A stretch of 51,904 bases of DNA from Actinomycetota bacterium (GCA_030019255.1 JASEFK010000015.1:1-51904), one strand, 5' to 3'. Shown: positions 1 to 8,326, counted from the first letter of the stretch. A program made the numbers and translations. Notes: generated from the sequence alone by a model not told the origin.

Positions 1-76
1 AAAGCAGTCCCTTGTCTTGGAGGGCGAGAATTTACATAGGGTTGTGGGCTTTACCTACCGGGATGCAAGCGATGAT

Positions 77-105
77 TTGCTACTATCCCGCTGATGATTC
101 ATGAT
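77..105 (+). promoter_or_regulatory. Candidate promoter for the CCG-domain gene
   Basis: TTGCTA at 77-82, a 17-base spacer and CATGAT at 100-105 make a plausible -35/-10 pair. Transcription would start near 112, about 20 bases before the SD AGGAGGG (131-137). Both hexamers match the sigma-70 consensus only 4/6. Bases 1-76 show no gene entering from the left edge. Confidence 0.3.
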
Positions 106-146
106 GGTAACATTTCTTGATGAGGCAACGAGGAGGGAAAATCAAG

Positions 147-959
147 TTGACGTCAAACAACCCGCTCATCGATGAGAACATGGTCCAGACCATATTGGAG
201 ACCGGGAATACCGCCGCCGGGTTGCCTCCAAGGGTGGAAGTCCTGGAGAAGCACGGTCTGCCCTACGACCGGGAGGCGGAGAACGTGGTGATCAGCGGCT
301 GCCAGGTTATGTACCTCCTCCCGCAGGTCATAGCCTCCCTGGCCCGGGTGCTGGAAAAGGGAGGTATGTCCTACACCTTCCTCTCCCGGGAGTACTGCTG
401 CGGCAATTACCTTTATCGCCCGGCCATCCAGGCTCGCGACCAGGAAGCAATGGAGGAATGCCGGGAACTCTCCCGGAAGTTCGTGGCCCTGAACCTTGAA
501 AAAGCCGGAGAACTCGGGGCCCGGCGCCTCATCATCTTCTGTTCTCCCTGCTACCCGATCTACCGGCACGCCTTCCCGGAGGAGGACATAGTCTTCTATC
601 CCCAGGCCTTGGCCGAGGTCATGGACGTCATCCCCTGGGAAGGGGAAGTGGATTATTACGCGGGATGTTACCGCCTGCACCGGAAATTTTCACCCGTGCC
701 CATGGACCTGGAATCCGCGGAGGAAGTATTTTCCAGGTTAAGAGGCCTGCAGGTAAACCGCATCGGCGCCCCGAGCTGCTGCTACAAGCCCGAGGGAATA
801 GCCCACCTGGTGGACAACCTCCGCGCGGACACGCTGGTCACCATCTGCACGGGCTGTTACGGCCAGGCGCTGGCCGCGGTGCCGCTGGAGAAGGGGGTTG
901 AGGTACTCATGCTTCCCCAGCTGGTGGAGAAGGCCATGGAGGGCCGGGACGCGTCGTGA
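147..959 (+). CDS. Tandem CCG-domain (HdrB/GlpC-like) cysteine-rich protein
   Basis: The 270-residue product has two cysteine-rich CCG-type units. The first is C52, C84-C85-G86, C132-x2-C135. The second is C174, C211-C212, C234-x2-C237. This pattern is known from heterodisulfide reductase subunit B, GlpC and LutA-type proteins, where it binds an unusual [4Fe-4S] cluster or zinc and serves thiol-disulfide or quinone-linked redox chemistry. No signal peptide or membrane segment is seen, so it is probably cytosolic. TTG 147 is chosen because AGGAGGG lies nine bases upstream; the in-frame TTG 117/ATG 120 precede that SD. The expected HdrA/HdrC or ferredoxin-type partner is not adjacent, so the electron partner is unknown. 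The second unit has CCY instead of CCG. Family confidence is good; the specific reaction is not known. Confidence 0.75.
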   Translation: MTSNNPLIDENMVQTILETGNTAAGLPPRVEVLEKHGLPYDREAENVVISGCQVMYLLPQVIASLARVLEKGGMSYTFLSREYCCGNYLYRPAIQARDQEAMEECRELSRKFVALNLEKAGELGARRLIIFCSPCYPIYRHAFPEEDIVFYPQALAEVMDVIPWEGEVDYYAGCYRLHRKFSPVPMDLESAEEVFSRLRGLQVNRIGAPSCCYKPEGIAHLVDNLRADTLVTICTGCYGQALAAVPLEKGVEVLMLPQLVEKAMEGRDAS

Positions 960-1102
960 ACGCGGCCCCTGCCGGATGTGGGGCGTGAGGGCGGGGATTC
1001 ATGGGAGGTAAGGTGGGCGGAGAGGGAAAATATAGAATGATGAGGGGCCGGGGTAGGGGGTCGGTGGTGACGGAACAAAAGGGGTGAAGGAAGGAGGTAG
1101 GG

Positions 1103-1321
1103 ATGCAGGAAATGACGGAGACCCAGTGGGATGAGAAGACCCGGAAAAGGGCGGATTTCTGCCTTAACAAGTGCACGGTCTGCAAGCGGGGCAGGGAGAA
1201 GGGCGGAGGGATCTTTTACCAGCTGGCCAAGCTGGAATCACGCCTGAAGTTCTGCCCCTGGTGCCGGGCCTATGAAAAGGTTTACGGGGTCCCCGCTTAC
1301 CAGAAGCCTCCACAGGAATGA
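1103..1321 (+). CDS. Small cysteine-rich protein (72 aa), possible metal-binding
   Basis: This 72-residue protein has C-x3-C-x2-C near residue 20 (CLNKCTVC) and C-x2-C near residue 51 (CPWC), a pattern fit for one zinc or Fe-S site. The SD AAGGAGGTAGGG sits just upstream of ATG 1103. Its stop codon overlaps the start of the glycosidase gene in an ATGA (1318-1321), so the two are probably translationally coupled. I do not recognise the family and assign no function. The strong SD and the coupling argue that it is real. Confidence 0.65.
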   Translation: MQEMTETQWDEKTRKRADFCLNKCTVCKRGREKGGGIFYQLAKLESRLKFCPWCRAYEKVYGVPAYQKPPQE

Positions 1322-2649
1322 CCGGGCCGGGGATCGAGCCTGGGCCGCTGACCCCCTCGGAGTGGCGCAGGCTTTTCCAGGAATCCATCCGGGTCCTCGA
1401 GCTCAACGAGGTGGACGAGGGCGAAATCTACTATCACATGCCCTCCTATCACCATTATCCCTCCCTCTTTGGGTGGGACAGCGGGTTTCACGCCGTGGCT
1501 ATGCTGCACGTAGATGTCCGCAAGGCGGCCCGGGAGCTGGAGACCCTGTTCCGGCAGGTGAGGGATGACGGCCACCTCCCCCACGAGGTCCTGTTGCCCC
1601 ATCGCACCGAGCATCCCTGGCTGCGCAACATCCAGACCTGGCTGGTGCGTTGGGAGTTCGATCGCCGGGGCGCCTCCTACATGATCGATCCTCCCAGCTA
1701 CCATTACGCCGCTCTCCTGGTGTATGAAAGGACGGGGGACAGGGAGTGGTTGAATAGGCTGTGGCCGAACATGTGCCGGAGCCTGGACTTTCTCCTGGAG
1801 AAACGGAACGTGTTCGGCGACGGCCTGGTCACCATCTTCCACCCCTGGGAATCGGGGACCGACATGTCCCCCCAGTTCTTCCAGGCCATGGGCTTGGAAC
1901 GCGGGGGGTTGCGGAGCGTGCTGCGCTCCGATCTCTACCCCACTGCCCTCTTCGCCTTCAACCGGGCGCTGGGATGGGACCCGGAAAAGCTGGCCCGGGC
2001 CGACCGCTTCGTCTGCCAGGAGCTCACCGTCAATTGCCTGACCATTCGCGCCTGCCGCAGCATGGCCCTACTGTCCCGGGAGATGGGGGAACCGGAAAGG
2101 GAGAGAAGGTACGAGGAGAGGGCAATGGACATCATGGGGGCGCTGGACGATCTGTGCTGGGACGAGGAAAAGGGATGCTACTTCCCGCGCTTCGGTTTCC
2201 GGAGGCCGCGCCTGGCCAGGAAGAAGACCGCCGATTCCCTCATGCCCCTCTTTGGGGGCCTGTGCAGGGAGGAAAGGGCGGTGAGGCTGATCGAGGACCA
2301 CCTTCTGAATCCCAGGGAGTTCTTCACCCCCTACCCCGTCCCCTTCAACCCCCTGGACGAGCTGGAGAGAGAGGAGAGGTGGGTGGAGAACAGCCTCTGG
2401 GCCGGGCACTGCGTGTGGGTCAACTTCTGCTGGATGCTTGCCATTGCGCTGGACGAGTACGGATACCGGGACGTGGCGCGAGAGATCACCCGCCGGGCGG
2501 TAAGGATGATCCTCCGGGAGGGCTTCTACGAGTTCTACGATTCCCGCGATGGGAAGGGCAGGAGGATACCCGATTTCTGCTGGCCGGCACTGGCCCTGGA
2601 CATGGTAGCCAGGTTCTGGCCGGAAATCGTAGACGAGGAGGAAGGGTAG
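1318..2649 (+). CDS. GH63-type glycosidase, possible mannosyl-/glucosylglycerate hydrolase
   Basis: The 443-residue protein is an (alpha/alpha)6-barrel glycosidase of GH63 style. Visible motifs are FGWDSGFHA (about 51-59), WESGTDMSP (177-185), ENSLWAGHCVW (about 357-367) and FYEFYDSRDGKG (about 403-414). Known mannosylglycerate and glucosylglycerate hydrolases of this family are about 420-450 residues and use an Asp acid and a Glu base; D182 and E405 are the matching residues by position and context. There is no signal peptide, so it probably acts inside the cell on a compatible solute or small glycoside. It is coupled to the upstream Cys-rich gene by the ATGA overlap. Substrate is inferred from length and motifs only; a trehalase-like or other GH63 activity is possible. 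Confidence 0.6.
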   Translation: MTGPGIEPGPLTPSEWRRLFQESIRVLELNEVDEGEIYYHMPSYHHYPSLFGWDSGFHAVAMLHVDVRKAARELETLFRQVRDDGHLPHEVLLPHRTEHPWLRNIQTWLVRWEFDRRGASYMIDPPSYHYAALLVYERTGDREWLNRLWPNMCRSLDFLLEKRNVFGDGLVTIFHPWESGTDMSPQFFQAMGLERGGLRSVLRSDLYPTALFAFNRALGWDPEKLARADRFVCQELTVNCLTIRACRSMALLSREMGEPERERRYEERAMDIMGALDDLCWDEEKGCYFPRFGFRRPRLARKKTADSLMPLFGGLCREERAVRLIEDHLLNPREFFTPYPVPFNPLDELEREERWVENSLWAGHCVWVNFCWMLAIALDEYGYRDVAREITRRAVRMILREGFYEFYDSRDGKGRRIPDFCWPALALDMVARFWPEIVDEEEG

Positions 2650-2677
2650 GGAATGCGTCACCGGGATTACCTTGCGA

Positions 2678-3091
2678 TCACTTGCGGGGGATGCGATTGG
2701 GAAAGGCGTCCCTCAACATGCCCGTGCGCAGGTAATCCAGGTACATCCTCCTCTTCTTGGCGGCCTCCAGGTAGAAGGGGATGAGGATGCAGGCGATGAC
2801 CATGGTCAGCCAGGAGCGGAAACCAAGGGCGATTCCCAGGTTCATCAACGTGCGGGCGGCGATCCTGCGGTAGCTTTGCTGCACGTGGGCCCTGCTATGG
2901 GTGGCCTTCCTGCGTCGCTGGGTTTCCATGATCCTCAGGTTCAGGAAAAAGCCCAGAAGCCAGATCAAAACCCCCAGGGGCAGGGAGATGTAGGGGCGGA
3001 GGGGAACCGACCACCCGGCCATGAGGCTGGTGGCCACGCTCATCCATACGGCCAGAAAGTGGAGCAATATTATCCAGTTTCCCTGTGGCAT
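2678..3091 (-). CDS. Small multi-pass membrane protein (137 aa)
   Basis: Hydrophobic segments at about residues 5-25, 33-52 and 88-107 flank a basic, arginine-rich middle (about 56-80, RRRKATHSRAHVQQSYRR). No family is recognised. There is no SD before ATG 3091, but TATATA (3098-3103) lies exactly six bases upstream, which suggests a leaderless transcript. The gene converges with the glycosidase gene, with 28 bases between the stops. A reading frame of this length with clear membrane segments in GC-rich DNA supports a real gene. Confidence 0.55.
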   Translation of the reverse strand: MPQGNWIILLHFLAVWMSVATSLMAGWSVPLRPYISLPLGVLIWLLGFFLNLRIMETQRRRKATHSRAHVQQSYRRIAARTLMNLGIALGFRSWLTMVIACILIPFYLEAAKKRRMYLDYLRTGMLRDAFPNRIPRK

Positions 3092-3103
3092 AGCATTTAT
3101 ATA
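3092..3103 (-). promoter_or_regulatory. Leaderless-type -10 element
   Basis: On the minus strand TATATA is followed by six bases (AATGCT) and then ATG. A -10 ending six bases before ATG puts the transcript start at the A of the start codon. No convincing -35 is seen. Confidence 0.4.
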
Positions 3104-3324
3104 CCCAAACGTAATAAACTATGCACATCCCATACATGATGATCCTACAAGTTCGGGCTGCGGGAAGGATGCGGGAGGGCTTGCCGGCGGAAGGTGGTTC
3201 GACGGTACCCGGAGAAGTTTTTCCGGAGAAATTACCGGCGGGATGATCTTACGAGGTCCCTAGGGGCCAGTAAATATTAAGAAAATATATCGCCGATCGC
3301 AGGTTCGAGGGAAAGGAGGTCTGG

Positions 3325-3939
3325 GTGAGCAGAATTTCAGAGGTCAAAACGCGGGTCGAGCGCCTCATCGGGCTGGGGTCAAGGATGAAATCGCAGCTTA
3401 CCGCCCTGGGCGGTCCGGCCGGGGAGGAGCTGAAGGGCAAACTCAAAGAGAGCGGCAAGCGAATCGCCATAGGCGCCGCCGTCGCCCTATTCGGTCTCTC
3501 GGTCATCGCGGTGGCGGCGGTCTACATCATCGCGGTGGTCACACTGCTGGTGAACATCGCTCTGGACCGCCTCTGGCTTTCCGCCCTCATCGTGGTGTTC
3601 GGCTCCTTTCTGCTGGGCGGGATCATCGTGGCCGTGGGGATAAGCATGCTCAGGAAGGGGGCCGGGGGCCTGAAGGAGCCGGGCGAAGAGGTGGTGGGAG
3701 AGATAAAGAGCACCGGGGAGGAGATCAAGGAGACCTTAGATGAATTACAGGAGATGGCTCGTAAGGAGGCCGAGGCGAGGCAGCAGCAGCTCCAGGAAGC
3801 CGTTAACCAGCTGAAGGTGGTGGCCCCTTACCTGGTGGGCGCGTACTTGGGGTACCGGCTCGTGAAAGGGGTGGTGAAGGCGAGGAGGAAGAGATTCCTC
3901 CGGCAGGTGAAGGAGCTGATTGAGGAAGAGGAAGGCTAA
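3325..3939 (+). CDS. Phage-holin-3/YqjE-like (DUF1469) membrane protein
   Basis: The 204-residue protein has an N-terminal amphipathic helix, two membrane segments (about 46-72 and 79-106), a charged coiled-coil (about 115-165, rich in E, K and Q) and a basic tail. This matches the actinobacterial holin-superfamily/YqjE group of small membrane proteins, usually chromosomal and of unknown role. GTG 3325 is preceded by AAAGGAGGT at good spacing. No lysin or phage gene is adjacent, so a lytic holin role is unlikely. An envelope or stress-related role is the usual guess for the group and cannot be shown here. Confidence 0.6.
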   Translation: MSRISEVKTRVERLIGLGSRMKSQLTALGGPAGEELKGKLKESGKRIAIGAAVALFGLSVIAVAAVYIIAVVTLLVNIALDRLWLSALIVVFGSFLLGGIIVAVGISMLRKGAGGLKEPGEEVVGEIKSTGEEIKETLDELQEMARKEAEARQQQLQEAVNQLKVVAPYLVGAYLGYRLVKGVVKARRKRFLRQVKELIEEEEG

Positions 3940-4604
3940 GACGAAGCCCCTGCTTTAACCCGACATCGATGCCGCGGGCAACAGGATGAAGGCATAAACA
4001 TAAACTTTATATTTATATAAGGGACTTCGTCGAAGTTCATTGCCCGGGGGAGGGAGGCCGGAAGTAGATTCATACCCTCACCTGGAGAAAGACAGCCATA
4101 AATGGAGTCTTTCAGAACGAATTCTATTGCGGGGGAGGTTTAGGGCTTGGGGCGGCTCGCGCGACCACTGCTTTCGAGTCTTCCACCTGCTTCTCGGTGG
4201 TAAGTTTGATTATTAAATAATAAAGTTTGCTCGCGTTAAAATTTATTTTTCAGAACGGAGAAGTCAAAATTTCGAGGACAGCGGCAATTAAAATAAACAT
4301 AAGGTTTAGGTTTATAATTCTTTTTCGACTGTGATTGGGCTCTTGCATTCACACCCGAGCGATCGTTTACTGGCTATTCGGCTGGAGGGGCTACCCTGAA
4401 CCACGATCGTTTAATTGCTATATGGCAGGAGGGGATACCCTGGCCAACGATTGGGTTCTTGCATTCACCAATGAGCGATCAGGTTGGTGAGGGAATCACG
4501 TCCATCTGGAATATCCTGCCTTGTTAAAGGCTCCACGAACCTCCTTGTCCGAAAGCCCTTGATGTCGCAGGGAGGGACTAAAATATTCGTGGGAGGTGAG
4601 CGTC
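3940..4604. other. Gene-free AT-rich segment with palindromes and nested repeats
   Basis: No credible gene is present. Base composition drops from GC-rich to AT-rich tracts (3995-4022, 4200-4320). ACTTCG-T-CGAAGT is a perfect 6-1-6 palindrome at 4024-4036, immediately after a TATATAAGG tract. TATAAT occurs at 4313-4318 without a matching -35. Nested direct repeats (listed separately) occupy 4333-4480, and a 7-bp hairpin (TCACCAA/TTGGTGA) lies at 4465-4490. The segment could be a regulatory leader, a noncoding RNA or decayed DNA. Confidence 0.4.
4333..4480. repeat. Nested imperfect direct repeats A-B-B'-A'
   Basis: A (4333-4364) and A' (4449-4480) match in about 27 of 32 bases. B (4361-4398) and B' (4405-4442) match in about 32 of 38 bases with a 44-base period. 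A ends inside the start of B at a GATC. Perfect palindromes CGATCG (4360-4365) and ACGATCGT (4403-4410) fall at the start of each B copy. The copies are too few and too diverged for a CRISPR array. Confidence 0.7.
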
Positions 4605-5810
4605 TTGATTTACTCCCACTCCCAGCTGGAGACCTACGAGAAGTGCCCCCACAAGTACCGCATACTCTACCTGGAGAGAGTGAAAGCGGGCAGGAGGAGC
4701 ATAGAGGCCTTCATGGGGTCCCTGGTCCATTCGGCCTTGGAGAAGCTTTACCGGGACCTCCGGATGTCCCGTCTTCCGGAACTGGAGGAGCTGAACCGCT
4801 TTTTCATCGACAACTGGAGGGCTTCCTACGGCGATGACGTGTTCATCGTACGCAGCGAGTACAGCGAGGAGGATTACCTGAACACCGGGCTGAGGTGCCT
4901 GGGCGATTACTACCGGCGGTATTATCCCTTCCGCGGCGGGGGCAGACCATTGTGGCTGGAGAGGAAGGTACAGATACCCCTCCGGGACGAGGAGGGCCGC
5001 CAGGTGAACTTCATCGGCATCCTGGACCGCCTGGACTACCTGGAGGGTGGGAAGTACGAGATCCACGATTATAAGACCTCGCAGATACTGCCCTCCCAGG
5101 AGGCGCTGGAAGGGGACCGACAGCTGAGCCTCTACCAGCTGGCGGTGGAGGCCGCTTTCCCGGACGCGCGGGAGGTGGAGCTGGTCTGGCATTACCTGGT
5201 CTTCGACCGCGAGCTGCGCCTCCGGCGGGAGAGGGAGAGCCTGGAGGAGGTGGCCGCGGGCGCCTTGAGGGTGATCCGGGAAATCGAGGAGGCTAAGGAT
5301 TTTCCTCCCCGGGAGAGCGAATTATGCGACTGGTGCGAGGTCCAGGAATACTGCCCCCGCCGCAAGCATCTGTACATGGTGTCCAGGTTGCCGGAGCGCG
5401 AACTGGGGATGGACCGCGGCATCCAGCTGGTCGACGAGTACGCGGAGTGGCACGCGCGGAAAAAGGAGGCGGAGGAGAACCTAGAAAGGGTGCGGAAGGA
5501 GATCCTGGAGTTCGCCGAGTTCCACGGGGTGGAGAAGATACAGGGGACCTCCAGTGTGCTGAGCCTCTCCAGAGCAGTGCGGCCGGTGCTTCCTTCCGCC
5601 GGGAGCGAGGAGAGGAGGAGGCTGGAGGAAACGCTCAGAGAAGCCGGGAAGTGGGAAGAGGTGTGTACGCTGAACCCGATCCGAGTGGGTTCCCTGGTCT
5701 CCGCGGAGGAGGTGGAGGAGGAGACCAGGGCCCGCCTACGCGAGCTCCTGTCCTGGGAAGAGAGCGTAACGTTGAGGATTCGCAAGCTGCCGGACCAGGC
5801 AGGGACCTGA
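4605..5810 (+). CDS. RecB/Cas4-type PD-(D/E)xK nuclease with Fe-S cysteines
   Basis: This 401-residue protein is a RecB-family (PDDEXK_1) nuclease. It starts with the Cas4/AddB-like motif YSHSQLETYEKCPHKY (first cluster Cys, C14), has the catalytic region GILDRLDYL and IHDYKTS, a following QLSLYQLAVE motif, and ends the domain with C-x2-C-x5-C (CDWCEVQEYC). The four cysteines are the known [4Fe-4S] set of Cas4/AddB nucleases. About 150 further residues contain a charged helical stretch and no recognised domain. TTG 4605 is preferred: GGAGGTGA (4592-4599) ends five bases upstream, while GTG 4596 lies inside that SD. No helicase or cas gene is nearby, so it is a stand-alone DNA-processing nuclease by inference. 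Confidence 0.8.
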   Translation: MIYSHSQLETYEKCPHKYRILYLERVKAGRRSIEAFMGSLVHSALEKLYRDLRMSRLPELEELNRFFIDNWRASYGDDVFIVRSEYSEEDYLNTGLRCLGDYYRRYYPFRGGGRPLWLERKVQIPLRDEEGRQVNFIGILDRLDYLEGGKYEIHDYKTSQILPSQEALEGDRQLSLYQLAVEAAFPDAREVELVWHYLVFDRELRLRRERESLEEVAAGALRVIREIEEAKDFPPRESELCDWCEVQEYCPRRKHLYMVSRLPERELGMDRGIQLVDEYAEWHARKKEAEENLERVRKEILEFAEFHGVEKIQGTSSVLSLSRAVRPVLPSAGSEERRRLEETLREAGKWEEVCTLNPIRVGSLVSAEEVEEETRARLRELLSWEESVTLRIRKLPDQAGT

Positions 5811-5890
5811 AGCTGCCTGGCCGGGATCCCGAGGCCCTTGATTCCCGAAGCGGGCGAGGAACGGGGGCGAAGCTTCCGCGGCGTCGATTT

Positions 5891-5906
5891 CCGCCTCTGT
5901 AGGCGG
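5891..5906. terminator. Short hairpin between convergent genes
   Basis: CCGCCT-CTGT-AGGCGG is a perfect 6-bp stem with a 4-base loop between the nuclease stop and the convergent hydrolase stop. There is no U-tract on either strand, so termination is only possible, not shown. Confidence 0.25.
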
Positions 5907-6010
5907 GATCGATCACGGGAGGCGCGGTTCCCGGGAGCGAGGCGAGCGGGGTCATCGTTCCCGAACCCTCAACCCGGCGAGCTTCGCCCTTCGGTCAAAC
6001 CGTGCGCGAT

Positions 6011-6832
6011 TCAGCCAAGGAAGGCCGCTATTTCCCCCGCTACCTCCACCGGGAACTGTCCGATCAGGCCATGTCCCCCACCCGGATACTCCACCAGGCG
6101 GCTGTTGGGAATGGCACGGGCCAGGATGCGCGAGTTCTCCGGCGGGATGAGGATATCCTCGGAGCCGGTGATGATCAGGGTCGGATTGTGGATATCCTTG
6201 AGGCGGGAATGGGATGACCAGTTGATGATGGCGGCAAGCTGGAGGGCGAAGGCCGCGGGAGGTATGGGGGCCAAGAGCATGGCCTTAACCACCTCCTCCA
6301 TCTTCCCCGGGTTCTCTTCAATGTATTTGCGAGGGTACAGGAGGTATAATGTGGATCGCGCTATGACCTCGGGAGAGATTCCCTCCTTCGGGGAATAGAG
6401 AACCTGAAGCACTTCCGGGGAAGCGGGAACCTGCTCCGGGCCTCCGCAGGTGGTGACCAGAAGGACCAGTTTGCGAACCCTTTCCGGGTGCTGCAGGGCG
6501 AGTTCCTGGGCGATCATTCCCCCCATGGACATTCCCAGGACATGGGCCGAGGACCACCCTAACCTGTCCATGAGCGCCGCGGCGTCATCGGCCATCTGGG
6601 GGATGGAATAGGGACCGGGAGGCTTTTCGGACCTCCCCGCGCCACGGTTATCGAAGGCCACAACGTGATACCGTGAAGCGAGGGATTTCAGGAATTTGGG
6701 CGTCCACCAGTCGACGTTGCCCCCCAGGCCCATGATAAGGAGGAGGGGGTCTCCGCTTCCCATCTCCCGGTAGTAGATGCGGATGCCATTGGCCTCCACG
6801 GTGTTTTCGCGGTAGATGCTGGCTTCACTCAT
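6011..6832 (-). CDS. Alpha/beta-hydrolase (3-oxoadipate enol-lactonase-like)
   Basis: The 273-residue protein has the full alpha/beta-hydrolase pattern: MGLGGN oxyanion segment, DNRGAGRSEKP, nucleophile elbow GMSMGG, acid GSEDILIP and histidine GGGHGL. Such proteins hydrolyse esters, lactones or C-C bonds; the substrate cannot be told. ATG 6832 follows AAGGAGGAAAGG directly, so upstream in-frame codons are not used. The start overlaps the end of the MFS gene by eight bases, indicating co-transcription and probably coupled translation. No signal peptide is seen, so it is cytosolic. Confidence 0.8.
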   Translation of the reverse strand: MSEASIYRENTVEANGIRIYYREMGSGDPLLLIMGLGGNVDWWTPKFLKSLASRYHVVAFDNRGAGRSEKPPGPYSIPQMADDAAALMDRLGWSSAHVLGMSMGGMIAQELALQHPERVRKLVLLVTTCGGPEQVPASPEVLQVLYSPKEGISPEVIARSTLYLLYPRKYIEENPGKMEEVVKAMLLAPIPPAAFALQLAAIINWSSHSRLKDIHNPTLIITGSEDILIPPENSRILARAIPNSRLVEYPGGGHGLIGQFPVEVAGEIAAFLG

Positions 6833-8021
6833 CCTTTCCTCCTTGGATCGTGGCGGCTGCCTGCGCGGAAGGCAGGGCGATGCCAACGGTGCGGGCGTAA
6901 AAGTATACGAGGGTTGATGCCGCGAGCGCCCCGCCCAGGAGGTACATGGGCGGGTATCCCAGGGAGTCGGCCACCGGACCGAGAGCGATGCCTCCCAGGC
7001 CTATCCCCACGTCGAACACGGCCATGAACATGCCCAGCGCCCTCCCCCGCATCTCCTGCGGAGTGTGGTCGAGCAGCAGGGCGGAGAGGGTGGTGGGCAG
7101 GTAAGCGAAGCCGATGGCGTAGACCAGGCTTCCGGAAAGAAGAAGGGCCAGGCTGTTCGCGTAAGCCAGCATGGCCAGGCCCACCAGGGTCATGAGTCCA
7201 GATGCGAGCACCAGGTGGCGCCGGTTTATCCTGTCGGCCTTCTTTCCCATTCCCAGCCGGAAGGCGATGAGGGTGGCTGCGAAGACGGTGAAGAACAGTT
7301 CCCCCTGGCCTACCCCCTTGCTCTGGGAGGAGAGGACGATGAAGGTCTGCAGGCTCCCGAAGGTGAGGGTGAACCCCATGGTGGCGGCGAAGATGGCCTT
7401 CTGCAGGGGGGTGAAACCGGTCTTCGCCCTCCCGTTGCGGCCGGTCGCCGTGGCGGTCATGGTCTCGGGGACCAGGAGGGAGGAAAGGAAGGAGAGCGCC
7501 GCGATGACGCCGGCCAGCAGGTACGCGGGAGTGTACCCCCAGGCCAGGCGCAAGGCCTTGGCGGCCGGGGGAGCAAGGGCTATGGAGACGTCCACGGAGA
7601 TGTAGAAGATGGCGATGGCCTGCAGGCGTCGACTCGGCGGGGCCAGGTCCCCGACCATGGCATAGGCGGCGGTGTGGAAGGCGGCCAGTCCGCACCCGTT
7701 GAGGAAGCGGATGATCAGCAGGGGCACGGCGGTGGAAAAGGAGGCGTAGAAGAAGGTGGAGAGGCCCAAAAGCAGCGTCCCCGTCGCCAGGAGACGCTTA
7801 CGCCCGTGATCGTCCGCCAGGCGGCCGAAGAAGGGGCGGAGGAGCGCCACCATGGTGGCCACGGACATGAGGAACCCTATGAAGGCGTTGGAATAACCCC
7901 TTTCCTCGAGGAAGACGGGAAGGATGGGGATGACCATGTATATGGCAAAAAATGCCAGAAAATTACTGGCGCACACCAGGAGGAAACCCCGGGTCATCAG
8001 GCGTTCCTCAGGTCCCTCCAT
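6825..8021 (-). CDS. MFS transporter
   Basis: The 398-residue, twelve-segment protein has the MFS loop 2-3 signature GRLADDHGRKRLL and the repeated loop 8-9 region GMGKKADRINRRHL. It resembles drug/metabolite exporters of the DHA/YfcJ type. ATG 8021 follows CAGGAGGGCTTG; the 30 upstream in-frame codons lack membrane or SD features. It shares an overlapping junction with the alpha/beta-hydrolase, so the pair may export or modify the same compound. The transported molecule is unknown. Confidence 0.85.
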   Translation of the reverse strand: MEGPEERLMTRGFLLVCASNFLAFFAIYMVIPILPVFLEERGYSNAFIGFLMSVATMVALLRPFFGRLADDHGRKRLLATGTLLLGLSTFFYASFSTAVPLLIIRFLNGCGLAAFHTAAYAMVGDLAPPSRRLQAIAIFYISVDVSIALAPPAAKALRLAWGYTPAYLLAGVIAALSFLSSLLVPETMTATATGRNGRAKTGFTPLQKAIFAATMGFTLTFGSLQTFIVLSSQSKGVGQGELFFTVFAATLIAFRLGMGKKADRINRRHLVLASGLMTLVGLAMLAYANSLALLLSGSLVYAIGFAYLPTTLSALLLDHTPQEMRGRALGMFMAVFDVGIGLGGIALGPVADSLGYPPMYLLGGALAASTLVYFYARTVGIALPSAQAAATIQGGKDE

Positions 8022-8060
8022 CAAGCCCTCCTGTGTCTCGGCCGATGCCCCGATGCAAAG

Positions 8061-8066
8061 ATTGTA
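8061..8066 (-). promoter_or_regulatory. Candidate -10 element of the MFS/hydrolase operon
   Basis: TACAAT on the minus strand lies about 40 bases before the MFS start. No good -35 is seen at 16-18 bases. Confidence 0.3.
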
Positions 8067-8174
8067 GCAGAGGACGGCTCCCGAATCCCCCTGGTGCCGC
8101 TTGAGGGCCATGGTGTTAAATCCCCGGATGCCGATCGAGGAACATGGTTATCAAAAAGCCTCGTGGCCGCAGAG

Positions 8175-8261
8175 TATAATGTCTACGTGGCTGGGCGTGG
8201 ATGCAATGAACCCCGGTCGCCATGGGGACTCGGGAGTGAAGGAGCAGGGGTCCTGTCGTGA
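8175..8261 (+). other. TATAAT with a possible 24-codon leaderless ORF
   Basis: TATAAT (8175-8180) is followed by six bases and GTG 8187, which opens a 24-codon frame ending at 8261. The same box could simply serve the reductase gene at 8327 with a leader of about 140 bases. No -35 is seen. The peptide has no recognisable feature, so coding is unproven. Confidence 0.2.
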
Positions 8262-8326
8262 GATCGGAAGCGAGTTTTTAAGGCCTGGAGCGGATCGATT
8301 GCGGAGAAAACAAGGGAGTGAGGAAG

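Noticed and set aside
3325-3939. Phage holin and a prophage remnant
   Set aside because: No lysin, integrase or structural phage gene nearby; the protein belongs to a common chromosomal membrane group.
4333-4480. Possible CRISPR array
   Set aside because: Only two copies of each unit, diverged and overlapping, no regular spacers and no cas genes.
7065-8261. 398-codon plus-strand frame over the MFS gene
   Set aside because: Antisense shadow of a clear twelve-segment transporter; Gly/Glu/Gln-rich with no motif.
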